DNA from: Flagellimonas sp. HMM57
GTDB lineage: Bacteria; Bacteroidota; Bacteroidia; Flavobacteriales; Flavobacteriaceae
DNA: 64,000 bases
Direction of reading: 5' to 3'
Assembly (NCBI RefSeq): GCF_021390175.1
Contig: NZ_CP090004.1
Span: forward strand, 3,339,001 to 3,403,000
Both the position numbers and the translations under genes were made by a program. The stretch's first letter is position 1. Each line of letters opens with the position of its first letter. Below the pieces are notes generated by a model, which saw only the letters and a list, made by a program, of their open reading frames with translations, ran no database searches and was not told the DNA's origin. Shown here one piece after another: positions 16,982 to 25,275 of this stretch.

Positions 16982-17914
16982 ATGTTGAAGGTTTGTTCTT
17001 TTATGCCCGCCGTTACCCAGATGATTTATGATATGGGTCTTGACAATCAGCTTTATGGCGTCACTTTTGAATGCCCTGAACAAGCGTTAAAAGAAAAGAA
17101 ACCTGTTGTACGTTGTATTTTGGAAGGTAAAAACTTATCTAGTCAGGAAATTGATACGTTGTTTTCTGCAAGTAAGCACCAGGGGAAAGATTTGTATTAT
17201 GTGGACGAACCCCTTTTGGAGACGATTTCACCTGATATCATCTTCACCCAGGATATATGTGATATATGCCAGATAGATACGGCATGTACTGCAGCAGCAG
17301 TTGCTAATTTAGAGAAACAACCTGAATTGATTTCGATAAGTCCACAATCTTTGGAAGACGTTTTTGAATCTGCAATTACCATTGCCAAAGCAATGGGTAG
17401 GGAAGAGGTGGCCTATTTGTATTTGGCAAAATTGCATAACCGAATTGATAGCGTAATCGATAAACTAAGAGCTTCCAAAGCATTGCCAAAGCGGGTGATG
17501 CTGATGGAGTGGTTAGATCCTATTTTTAATTGTGGACATTGGATTTCCCATCAAATTGCTTACGCAGGTGGGGTGGATATGCTTTCGAACCCATCTGGCG
17601 ACAGTATAGTGACCCAATGGGACAAAATCGTAAAGTATGACCCTGAGGTTTTGGTCATAGCGCCTTGTGGTTTTACGATTGAACGAACCATTGAAGAAAT
17701 GCACTTGCTGATTAAAAAAGAGGGATGGAATGAATTAACAGCAGTTAAAGAAGAAGCTGTCTACATTGCAGATTTTGATATGTTCACTCAATCATCTGCC
17801 AATACACTCGTCAATGGAATAGAAGTATTGGCAGGCCTTTTTCATCCAGATGTATTCGACATCCCTGAGAAACTATCAGAAAAGTTCAAGCCTTTTCTTG
17901 TGAAAACGATTTAA
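16982..17914 (+). CDS. BtuF-like cobalamin-binding protein without signal peptide
   Basis: 310 residues starting directly with the TroA-type core (MLKVCSFMPAVTQMIYDMGL). It therefore appears cytoplasmic, unlike the lipoprotein BtuF of the opposite operon. It carries the distinctive words TQDICDICQID near residue 90 and MEWLDPIFNCGHWISHQIAY near 177, which mark a subgroup of B12-locus binding proteins. It is probably co-transcribed with btuB and under the same riboswitch. Possible roles are intracellular corrinoid binding or, if exported by another route, capture; neither is proven by sequence. A terminator follows at 17932. Confidence 0.85.
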   Translation: MLKVCSFMPAVTQMIYDMGLDNQLYGVTFECPEQALKEKKPVVRCILEGKNLSSQEIDTLFSASKHQGKDLYYVDEPLLETISPDIIFTQDICDICQIDTACTAAAVANLEKQPELISISPQSLEDVFESAITIAKAMGREEVAYLYLAKLHNRIDSVIDKLRASKALPKRVMLMEWLDPIFNCGHWISHQIAYAGGVDMLSNPSGDSIVTQWDKIVKYDPEVLVIAPCGFTIERTIEEMHLLIKKEGWNELTAVKEEAVYIADFDMFTQSSANTLVNGIEVLAGLFHPDVFDIPEKLSEKFKPFLVKTI

Positions 17915-17931
17915 TACTAAAATGCTTAAAT

Positions 17932-17960
17932 AAAAAAGCGGCTCAATGAGCCGCTTTTTT
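17932..17960. terminator. Bidirectional terminator after the btuB unit
   Basis: AAAAAAGCGGCTCA / TGAGCCGCTTTTTT, a 14 bp stem with a one-base loop by simple pairing. It serves the plus-strand B12 gene and the minus-strand S41 gene. Confidence 0.88.
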
Positions 17961-17963
17961 AAG

Positions 17964-19457
17964 TTATTCAAAATGAATGTCAATGTCCCAAGGTTTATCC
18001 AAGTACATGTTATCCTTTATTGGAGTCATCAGTCTGGAGCTCATTACTTTCTTTGCAGGCATTTGAACGGTAAAACTCCGCTTGCTTGCAACACCGGTGA
18101 TTTCCTGAATTGCTCTTGCTAACATGGGTTCATTGGGGTCTCCCAAAACTCCTAAATTTTCGATATCTTCTTCAAGTGCTATATTGGGAGCCAAGCCAGC
18201 TGTATAATCAAAGAATCCATCAGCATTTTCATTTCTCCCTACCAAGGGTTGTAACCCCCATCTATTATTAGGATTTATTTCGTTTTCGCGATTTGGATTA
18301 TAAATATAACTCCCTTCAGAGTCGTCAACCAATGTGATGGAAAATTCATTTTTACCTCTGGTGGTCTCTCCAATATGAATAACGTTAACATATGGGGCCA
18401 AGCCGTTCATGACCAATTCACTGGCAGAAGCGGAATCATTTGTCGCCAGGATATAAACTGTGTTAAGACCTAGGGAATTTACCTCTGCACTGTTATTATC
18501 CCCAATACGATTTGCAAAGTAATTATTCAATCTCGAATCTGGCAGCTGTGGTTGTATTTTGCTATTCCAACGCTCACGTATGTACAGCTTATTGGTATCA
18601 GTACTATGAACCATACTGGCCAACAATCGCGAAGTATTTACGTTCCCACCGGGATTATAACGCATATCTAGTACCAACTGAGTTGCACCATCAGCTACAA
18701 ATTGTCCAAAAACATTGTTAAGTTCTTCGTTAAAATTCCCAAGAAACCTATTGTACATTAAGTACGCAACTTTCTCGCCGCCAACGTCCAAGGTTTCTGC
18801 AACTAAAATCGGATTTTCTACAAAATTCTCCACTTTTACCAAAGTAACTTCATCATCGTTGTCTGTTATCGTATTATCAACGATATCGGCAAATCCTAAT
18901 GTATAGCTATCAGCGCCAAATAGGTTAAAATTGTTTATGCTGCTATTATTACGATCGGCAAAGAGCTGTTGTCCATCTACCCGAGTGAAAATATCTCCTC
19001 TTTTAACACCTTTGTTTGCAGCATCTGAGTCGGGAAGTACATATTGAACAAATCCGAATATATCATTTCCCTCTCCAAATCTTACCAATCCAAATTCCAA
19101 TCCATTGCTTTTTGAAACTCCAGCTAAACTATTTACCAGTTCTTCGTAATCATCATTCGAAAAACTAAAGCGGTCTTCATTAAATTGAATGCTATTGTAA
19201 AAATCCAGCGGGTCGGGTGTAGCTTCTAAAAAAGTGGTGTAATCAGTATCATTTGAGAAACGGTTATCTGCTAAGTTTGGTACTTCGGCTTGCCAAAAAT
19301 ACCATAAGTTCATGGCTTGCCACATAAAATTTTGTACAGTGACATCGGCCCCAGGGGTTGGGTCTGGTGTGTCAGTATTCGTAATTCCGTCATCATCGTC
19401 GCTACAACCAACAATAAATAAAGACAGCCCCAAAACTAAAAGAAAGTATTTTTTCAT
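17964..19457 (-). CDS. S41 family (C-terminal-processing-like) peptidase, lipoprotein
   Basis: 497 residues. Lipobox LFIVGC (Cys18) is followed by an acidic SDDDDG linker. A PDZ-like region includes GFVQYVLPDSDAANKGVKRG, RVDGQQLF. The S41 core has VLDMRYNPGGNVNTSRLLAS and the nucleophile segment ATNDSASASELVMNGL, with a Lys about 25 residues later in GETTRGKNEF, consistent with the Ser-Lys dyad. It is anchored in the outer or inner membrane facing the periplasm. Bacteroidota encode many such lipoproteins and the substrate is unknown. It is divergent from the ECF sigma operon. Confidence 0.92.
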   Translation of the reverse strand: MKKYFLLVLGLSLFIVGCSDDDDGITNTDTPDPTPGADVTVQNFMWQAMNLWYFWQAEVPNLADNRFSNDTDYTTFLEATPDPLDFYNSIQFNEDRFSFSNDDYEELVNSLAGVSKSNGLEFGLVRFGEGNDIFGFVQYVLPDSDAANKGVKRGDIFTRVDGQQLFADRNNSSINNFNLFGADSYTLGFADIVDNTITDNDDEVTLVKVENFVENPILVAETLDVGGEKVAYLMYNRFLGNFNEELNNVFGQFVADGATQLVLDMRYNPGGNVNTSRLLASMVHSTDTNKLYIRERWNSKIQPQLPDSRLNNYFANRIGDNNSAEVNSLGLNTVYILATNDSASASELVMNGLAPYVNVIHIGETTRGKNEFSITLVDDSEGSYIYNPNRENEINPNNRWGLQPLVGRNENADGFFDYTAGLAPNIALEEDIENLGVLGDPNEPMLARAIQEITGVASKRSFTVQMPAKKVMSSRLMTPIKDNMYLDKPWDIDIHFE

Positions 19458-19667
19458 AGTTATTTTTTAAGAGATTCACTCAATTATCGTTCCATTTACT
19501 AATAGAACTTGTTGTTTAGGTAGTATAGTTTGGTGAATTCTTACAATTTTTGATTCACAAAATAGAGACATATAATGAGAATACAAATTTTTTGTAACAA
19601 AATTCGATATATGTCGTCGTGATAGTATAAGCGAATTTAAATAGCTTACAAACAACTAAAAACTAAA

Positions 19668-20177
19668 ATGAAACAGGCCGAATTTTTAAATGTGGTAATG
19701 CCCTTTAAGGACAAGCTCTACCGACTGGCCAAAAGATTGTTGGTCTCACGGGAGGAAGCTGAAGACGCCACACAAGAGATTTTGCTGAAACTTTGGTCTA
19801 AAAATGAGGCAATGGAACAGTATAAAAATGTTGAGGCCTTTGCAATGACTATGACCAAGAATTTTTGCTTGGACCGATTAAAATCCAAACAGGCCAGTAA
19901 TTTAAAGTTAGTTCACAGTAATTATAGTGATGAGAGAACCTCGCTTCAAAAACAATTGGAGGCTGAAGATAGTGTTCAGTGGATGGAGCGAATCATGGAA
20001 AAGTTACCCGAACAGCAAAAAATGGTATTGCAATTACGGGATGTGGAGCAATATGATTTTGAGGAAATATGTGAACTTTTGGATATGAAGCCTACCGCAG
20101 TTAGGGTAACATTGTCCAGAGCAAGAAAAATGGTAAGAGAAGAATTGATAAAAAAACATAACTATGGAATTGGATAA
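19668..20177 (+). CDS. ECF-type RNA polymerase sigma factor
   Basis: 169 residues. Region 2 is visible as REEAEDATQEILLKLWSKNE with the core-binding and -10 recognition helices, and region 4 as LPEQQKMVLQLRDVEQYDFE followed by the helix-turn-helix MKPTAVRVTLSRARKMV. Such factors redirect RNA polymerase after an envelope signal. The next gene starts 14 bp before its stop. Together with the DUF4252 genes it appears to form one operon, so the sigma factor may regulate its own unit. Confidence 0.93.
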   Translation: MKQAEFLNVVMPFKDKLYRLAKRLLVSREEAEDATQEILLKLWSKNEAMEQYKNVEAFAMTMTKNFCLDRLKSKQASNLKLVHSNYSDERTSLQKQLEAEDSVQWMERIMEKLPEQQKMVLQLRDVEQYDFEEICELLDMKPTAVRVTLSRARKMVREELIKKHNYGIG

Positions 20178-20583
20178 CATAGAAAGATTATTGGAGAAAT
20201 ATTTTGATGCTACCACTACGGTAGCTGAGGAAAAGACATTGCAGACTTATTTTTCGCAGGAAAGTGTAGCAACACATCTTGAGCAGTACAAGCCAATGTT
20301 TACCTATTTTTCCAACGCCAAGGAAGAAAAATACACAAAGCAGGTTCCATTAAAACCTAGAAAGAACTACTACAAATGGATTTCCGTAGCAGCTGTGACA
20401 CTATTCATTTTTGGCATCTATTTTGGTAACGAGTACCAAGAAAAAAGAGAGGCGGAATATGCCTATCAAGAAACAAAAAAGGCTTTTGAACTCTTGGCCG
20501 AAAATTTTGGTCGAGGCACTGAAAAAGTAGCCTATTTAAAAGAGTTTGAGGTCGCAAAACAAAAAATCTATAATAATAATTAA
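20164..20583 (+). CDS. Single-pass membrane protein, probable anti-sigma-like partner
   Basis: 139 residues, overlapping the sigma gene by 14 bp. An N-terminal ~70-residue cytoplasmic part (MELDNIERLLEKYFDATTTV and EEKTLQTYFSQESVATHLEQ) is followed by one membrane helix (about residues 72-87, WISVAAVTLFIFGIYFG) and a short periplasmic helical tail. Position and topology match anti-sigma factors of Bacteroidota ECF operons. There is no clear zinc-binding HxxxCxxC motif, so the role is inferred from context only. Confidence 0.8.
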   Translation: MELDNIERLLEKYFDATTTVAEEKTLQTYFSQESVATHLEQYKPMFTYFSNAKEEKYTKQVPLKPRKNYYKWISVAAVTLFIFGIYFGNEYQEKREAEYAYQETKKAFELLAENFGRGTEKVAYLKEFEVAKQKIYNNN

Positions 20584-20593
20584 ATCACAAAAA

Positions 20594-21136
20594 ATGAAAA
20601 AGTATATTTTAATCATAATGATAGCTATAGTGCCCTTGTCTGGTTTTTCCCAGTCATTGTTTGACAAATACGAAGATTTGGATGACGTAACTTCTGTGGT
20701 TGTCAACAAAAGCATGTTCAATCTATTGGCGAAAATAGATGTTGAGGTCGATGATCCGGAAGCGAGGGATTTTATGGACATTGCCAGTAGCCTTAAAAGT
20801 CTGAAAGTATATACCACGGACAATAAAGAGATTGGTAATAACATGAAATCTTCCGTGGACAAATATCTAAAGTCATCTACCATGGAAGAGTTGATGCGCG
20901 TAAAGGATAAAGACGCCAACGTCAAGTTTTATATAAAGCAGGGTAAAGATGCCGACCACGTAAGTGAACTATTGATGTTTGTTACAGGTCTAAAGGATAT
21001 GGAAGCAGATGGCAGAAAATTTGAAACGGTTTTACTTTCCTTGACCGGGGATATCGATTTGAACAAAATCAATTCGTTGACAAAAAAGATGAATCTTCCG
21101 GAAGAATTGAACAAAGCGGGTAAAAAAGGAAACTAA
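20594..21136 (+). CDS. DUF4252 secreted protein, first copy
   Basis: 180 residues from ATG 20594. A signal peptide ends at SGFSQ (about residue 20). The mature part has SLFDKYEDLDDVTSVVVNKS, SLKSLKVYTTDNKE, MEELMRVKDKDANVKFYIKQ and FETVLLSLTGDIDLNKINSL, all matched by the next gene, so the two are tandem duplicates. DUF4252 proteins are found downstream of Bacteroidota ECF sigma factors; their function is unknown. The stop overlaps the next start in TAATG. Confidence 0.88.
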   Translation: MKKYILIIMIAIVPLSGFSQSLFDKYEDLDDVTSVVVNKSMFNLLAKIDVEVDDPEARDFMDIASSLKSLKVYTTDNKEIGNNMKSSVDKYLKSSTMEELMRVKDKDANVKFYIKQGKDADHVSELLMFVTGLKDMEADGRKFETVLLSLTGDIDLNKINSLTKKMNLPEELNKAGKKGN

Positions 21137-21681
21137 TGGGGACGATAAAAAAATGGTTTACTGTAGTCGTCTGCTCATGCCTTCCCATTTTTGGAATGTC
21201 CCAATCCATTCTTGACAAGTTTGAGGATTCAGATAGAGTAGGTTCTATAACGATAAGTAAGGGAATGCTGGATATAGTTGCCGATGCCATGTCCTATGAT
21301 AAAGATGAAGATACAAAGGATTTTGTAGCATTGGCAAAAAGTATAGACAATATAAGAGTATTTATATCTGAGGACAAGGGGGCATCAGCAGACATGGCTG
21401 TTACGATGAAACAATATGTTAAATCATCGAGATTGGAAGAGTTAATGAAAATAAAGGACAAGGATACCAATCTAAGATTCTACATTAAAAATGGAAAAAA
21501 CGGAAATAATGTTGAAGAGTTACTCATGTTTGTCACTGGAATTGAAGATGAAAAAGGTAACGACTTTAAGTTTGAAACCATTTTATTGACCATGACAGGT
21601 GATATCGATTTGGCGAAAGTCAGTTCATTGACGAATAAAATGAATCTTCCGAAAGAATTGAACAGAGTAAATCGTCGTTAA
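21136..21681 (+). CDS. DUF4252 secreted protein, second copy
   Basis: 181 residues. The signal peptide ends near FGMSQ (residue ~23). Mature segments SILDKFEDSDRVGSITISKG, LEELMKIKDKDTNLRFYIKN and TGDIDLAKVSSLTNKMNLPK align closely with the preceding gene. The start codon shares its A with the upstream stop, implying translational coupling and similar amounts of the two proteins. Confidence 0.88.
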   Translation: MGTIKKWFTVVVCSCLPIFGMSQSILDKFEDSDRVGSITISKGMLDIVADAMSYDKDEDTKDFVALAKSIDNIRVFISEDKGASADMAVTMKQYVKSSRLEELMKIKDKDTNLRFYIKNGKNGNNVEELLMFVTGIEDEKGNDFKFETILLTMTGDIDLAKVSSLTNKMNLPKELNRVNRR

Positions 21682-21772
21682 AATTAAGTTAGGGTTGTTG
21701 CCATACTGTAACAAAAACAGGTTTTTGGCAACTTATATCATAGAAATCAAATCAATCAAAAAATAATAGTAA

Positions 21773-22312
21773 ATGAAGAATACAGTCAAATTTATAGGGA
21801 TGGTCATGATGGTATTGCTGGCTTCATGCTCTTCCCAACAAAGTCTACAGGAATATTATGTTGATAATTCAGAGAATCCCAATTTTATCTCCATAGATGT
21901 ACCGGCCAGTATTTTGAAAATGGATGAAGCAAATCTCACGAAAGCGGAATCCGAAGCAATTGCATCTTTGCGAAAATTCAATCTTTTGGCATTCAAAAAA
22001 ACCGATTCCAACGTAGCGGAATATAAGTCAGAAAAAATCAAGGTAAAACAGATTTTAAAGAACGATGATTTTGTAGAGCTTATGAAAATCAACTCCCAAT
22101 ATGGAAAAGGTGTTATAAAATACCTAGGTGATGAAGATGCGATTGATGAAGTCATCATCTATGGCGATAGTAAGGACAAGGGCTTTGCTTTGGTACGTGT
22201 CTTGGGAAAAGACATGAATCCTGCACATATAGTGCAATTAATGCAGGCAATTCAGAAATCGGACTATAAAGGAGAAGGCCTTGGGGAAATTGGAGATTTT
22301 TTAAAGGGATAA
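21773..22312 (+). CDS. DUF4252 lipoprotein, third copy
   Basis: 179 residues. Lipobox VLLASC (Cys19) makes this copy a lipoprotein, unlike its two secreted paralogues. The mature part has SEAIASLRKFNLLAFKKTDS, LKNDDFVELMKINSQYGKGV and a GFALVRVLGKDMNPAHIVQL segment that correspond to DUF4252 but are more divergent. A 91 bp gap separates it from copy two. A terminator at 22339 ends the probable five-gene sigma operon. Confidence 0.85.
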   Translation: MKNTVKFIGMVMMVLLASCSSQQSLQEYYVDNSENPNFISIDVPASILKMDEANLTKAESEAIASLRKFNLLAFKKTDSNVAEYKSEKIKVKQILKNDDFVELMKINSQYGKGVIKYLGDEDAIDEVIIYGDSKDKGFALVRVLGKDMNPAHIVQLMQAIQKSDYKGEGLGEIGDFLKG

Positions 22313-22338
22313 TTTTACTTCATATCACCTAATACTGA

Positions 22339-22370
22339 TCCTGAACAATCAAGATTGTTCAGGATTTTTT
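22339..22370 (+). terminator. Terminator of the sigma/DUF4252 operon
   Basis: TCCTGAACAATC / GATTGTTCAGGA, a 12 bp perfect stem with a 2 nt loop, followed by TTTTTT. Confidence 0.88.
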
Positions 22371-22463
22371 AGTTTGTAACGGTATCGAAACTCTAAGTTT
22401 GTGTGACGCTTTCTCTATCTTAGTGTCTCACTATAAGAACACTAACAAAATTTAAAGTAAACC

Positions 22464-23279
22464 ATGGAAAAAGCACAAGAATGGATTAACTACGGTATTG
22501 AGCTCGCAAAAGAATTTGGCCCCAAATTGATTACGGCTATCCTCATTTATGTAATAGGTATCTGGATTATTAAAAGAATTATTGGCACCAGTAAAAAAGT
22601 AATGTCCAAAAGCAAGTATGATGAATCGTTACAGCGGTTTCTACTTAATCTTGTTTCTTGGGCGTTAAAGATATTCTTGATTATCATTGTGATTTCAAGA
22701 TTAGGTGTGGACGTTACCACATTTGCAGCAGTGATTGCAGCTGCAGGTCTTGCTATTGGCTTGGCTTTGCAGGGATCACTCTCCAATTTCGCTGGAGGCG
22801 TATTGATCATGATTTTTAAGCCCTACAGAATAGGAGACCTTATAGAGGCTCAAGGTGTTTTGGGAGCTGTAAAGGAAATTGAAATTTTCACTACAAAATT
22901 GACAACGCCAGAGAACAAATTGGCCATTGTGCCAAACGGCGCCATGGCAAATGGGAATATCGTTAATTATTCGGCAGAGGGTAAAATTCGGGTAGATACG
23001 GTGATAGGGGTAGGATACAACGAGGATATCAAAAAGACAAAAGAAGTCCTTATGAACGTGCTTACTTCGAACGAAAAAGTGCTACAAGACCCAGAACCTT
23101 CTGTAAATGTTATGGAATTGGCGGACAGCTCCGTTAATTTTGCAGTACGCCCATTTTGCAAACCAGAACATTACTGGGATGTCTATTTTGCTATTTATGA
23201 AAATTGTAAGTTAGCGTTGGATGCCGCCAATATTGAAATACCGTATCCACATTCTGTAGAGATACACAAAGAAGGCTAG
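22464..23279 (+). CDS. mscS: Small-conductance mechanosensitive channel (MscS family)
   Basis: 271 residues, close to E. coli MscS (286). Three membrane helices: about residues 17-38, 58-80 and the pore helix VIAAAGLAIGLALQGSLSNF, with the Gly/Ala packing needed for gating. The signature FKPYRIGDLIEAQGVLGAVK follows, then the β domain and C-terminal cytoplasmic cage. It releases solutes on hypo-osmotic shock. It is convergent with purB, and its terminator lies inside the purB 3' end. Confidence 0.94.
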   Translation: MEKAQEWINYGIELAKEFGPKLITAILIYVIGIWIIKRIIGTSKKVMSKSKYDESLQRFLLNLVSWALKIFLIIIVISRLGVDVTTFAAVIAAAGLAIGLALQGSLSNFAGGVLIMIFKPYRIGDLIEAQGVLGAVKEIEIFTTKLTTPENKLAIVPNGAMANGNIVNYSAEGKIRVDTVIGVGYNEDIKKTKEVLMNVLTSNEKVLQDPEPSVNVMELADSSVNFAVRPFCKPEHYWDVYFAIYENCKLALDAANIEIPYPHSVEIHKEG

Positions 23280-23304
23280 AACTTTTTAAAAACTAAATTA
23301 ATGA

Positions 23305-24648
23305 CTAAACCCCAGTATAATTTGCTGGGGTTATTTTTTTAAGTTCATTTTTTATGGCATCGGAAACCTTCAACGTGTCAATAAAATCTGCAATGGATTT
23401 TTGGGTGATTTTTTCATTGGTTCTTGTTAAACCTTTTAATGCTTCATAAGGATTTGGGTATGCTTCCCTTCTTAAAATGGTTTGAATGGCTTCCGCAACT
23501 ACGGCCCAGTTATTTTCCAAATCCTCTTCAAATTTAACCTCGTTAAGAACTAGTTTGTTCAATCCCTTTAACGTTGAAAGAAGCGCCACTTGTGTATGGG
23601 CAAAAGGAACCCCTACATTCCGTAATACTGTGCTGTCCGTTAAATCTCGCTGTAATCTTGAAATTGGGAGCTTTGCGGATAAATGCTCGAAAAGTGCATT
23701 GGCAAGCCCTAGATTTCCTTCCGAATTCTCAAAATCTATTGGGTTGACCTTATGTGGCATTGCAGAAGAACCTACCTCTCCCTTTTTTATTTTTTGTTTG
23801 AAGTAATCCATAGCGATGTATGTCCAGATATCCCTATTTAAATCAATAAAAATCGTGTTAATGCGCTTTAGACAATCAAAAAGGGCTGCCATATGATCAT
23901 AATGCTCAATTTGTGTAGTTGGAAAAGAATGGTGCAATCCTAATTTTTCCTGAACGAATTGTTGTCCAAAAGTTTTCCAGTCAATACTTGGATAAGCAAC
24001 TTTGTGTGCATTGTAATTTCCGGTGGCGCCGCCAAATTTAGCAGCGCTGGGAATATCGTTCAGTAGATTAAACTGTTCTTTCAAGCGTTCTACAAAAACA
24101 TCGATTTCCTTTCCCAATCGGGTAGGGGAAGCAGGTTGTCCATGGGTTCTTGCCAACATGGGAATATTTTCCCATTCCGAAGCAAAAGCTTTTAACTTTT
24201 CAAAAACCTCAAAATACAACGGAACATAGACATCGTTCATGGCTTCCTTTATGGATAAGGGTACTGCCGTATTGTTGATGTCCTGTGAAGTCAATCCAAA
24301 ATGGATGAATTCCTTAAATTTTTCCAGACCTAACGCATCAAATCTTTTTTTGATGAAGTATTCTACAGCTTTTACATCATGATTGGTGACTTTTTCAATT
24401 TCCTTGATCGCTGTGGCGTCCTCGGATGAAAACTCAAGATATATGTTTTGAAGCTCAACGAACTTCGAAGCATCAAAATTGGCCAACTGTGGCAAAGGAA
24501 TTTCGCATAGCGCGATAAAGTATTCAATTTCAACCTGAACGCGATACTTAATCAATGCTTCTTCGGAGAAATAATTTCCGAGGGCTTCGGTTTTGTTGCG
24601 ATACCTTCCATCTATTGGGGAAATTGCGTTTAGCTGGCTTAAGGACAT
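23305..24648 (-). CDS. purB: Adenylosuccinate lyase
   Basis: 447 residues. It splits adenylosuccinate and SAICAR to fumarate in purine synthesis. The fumarase/ASL superfamily signature GSSAMPHKVNPIDFENSEGN near residue 290 contains the catalytic Ser loop. RTHGQPASPTRLGKEIDVF near 165 carries the catalytic His, and FIHFGLTSQDINNTAVPLS is near 107. The C-terminal PANYTGV is conserved in E. coli-type PurB. The short gene downstream (24697..25269) actually lies upstream in transcription, 48 bp before the start. Confidence 0.97.
   Translation of the reverse strand: MSLSQLNAISPIDGRYRNKTEALGNYFSEEALIKYRVQVEIEYFIALCEIPLPQLANFDASKFVELQNIYLEFSSEDATAIKEIEKVTNHDVKAVEYFIKKRFDALGLEKFKEFIHFGLTSQDINNTAVPLSIKEAMNDVYVPLYFEVFEKLKAFASEWENIPMLARTHGQPASPTRLGKEIDVFVERLKEQFNLLNDIPSAAKFGGATGNYNAHKVAYPSIDWKTFGQQFVQEKLGLHHSFPTTQIEHYDHMAALFDCLKRINTIFIDLNRDIWTYIAMDYFKQKIKKGEVGSSAMPHKVNPIDFENSEGNLGLANALFEHLSAKLPISRLQRDLTDSTVLRNVGVPFAHTQVALLSTLKGLNKLVLNEVKFEEDLENNWAVVAEAIQTILRREAYPNPYEALKGLTRTNEKITQKSIADFIDTLKVSDAIKNELKKITPANYTGV
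23308..23339 (+). terminator. mscS terminator embedded in the purB coding end
   Basis: AACCCCAG / CTGGGGTT with a 9 nt loop followed by a T-rich tail on the plus strand. The same bases encode the last residues and stop of purB on the minus strand. Confidence 0.75.
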
Positions 24649-24696
24649 AGACCTCTGTTTTTTTGAAGCAGCAAAGATACTTATTAGTTGAGGAGT

Positions 24697-25269
24697 TTAA
24701 AAACCAAGTTTCTTTAGGGCTGCAAGTATTTTTGAAGCTTTGGACCGATAACCAGGGGTAGCTCCATGTATGTTTTGTTCCAGAATGATTTTCAGTTCAG
24801 GATGAATCCAATCATAGTTTGTACCCAAATAAAACAAGCTGGACATTGCAAAAGCCTTCGTAGCCACTTTATAATCACCGATAAGCCAATCAAAATTTAT
24901 GGTCATGATACGTTCCAAAAGCTCATCAGAAATATGTTCCCTAAAACGGCTGTCCTTTTTTTTGAAATATTTTTCCATGCTGAATTCACACACATGGGCC
25001 ATGGGCCTGATGATTGATTCGGATTTTAAGTCAGCCAGACTGTTGGTAAATGTGTCATAGTGTGGCAATAGAAATTCCAGTTTTTTTCGCATCAGATGGT
25101 CAAATACCCAACTTGCATTGAACGAATCTTGTTTATCCTGTTCTAAAACTTCTAGTAGTAGGGGATAGGTCAATTCTGGTTGCATCACTAGCTTTTCAAC
25201 AATCCCAATGATTTCCTGTTTGGAAAGCCTACCAGAATTTAGGGCAATATGCAGTTGTTTTTCGGTCAT
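24697..25269 (-). CDS. HEAT-like helical repeat protein of unknown function
   Basis: 190 residues, all-helical in appearance, with no signal peptide or membrane segment. Repeating leucine-rich helices (SKQEIIGIVEKLVMQPELTY, PLLLEVLEQDKQDSFNASWV, SIIRPMAHVCEFSMEKYFKK) suggest HEAT/ARM-type repeats. It lies 6 bp downstream of the sirtuin gene and 48 bp upstream of purB on the same strand, so it is probably co-transcribed. The lyase fold of purB is absent, so a database name copied from its neighbour should be distrusted. Confidence 0.75.
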   Translation of the reverse strand: MTEKQLHIALNSGRLSKQEIIGIVEKLVMQPELTYPLLLEVLEQDKQDSFNASWVFDHLMRKKLEFLLPHYDTFTNSLADLKSESIIRPMAHVCEFSMEKYFKKKDSRFREHISDELLERIMTINFDWLIGDYKVATKAFAMSSLFYLGTNYDWIHPELKIILEQNIHGATPGYRSKASKILAALKKLGF

Positions 25270-25275
25270 GAAAAA

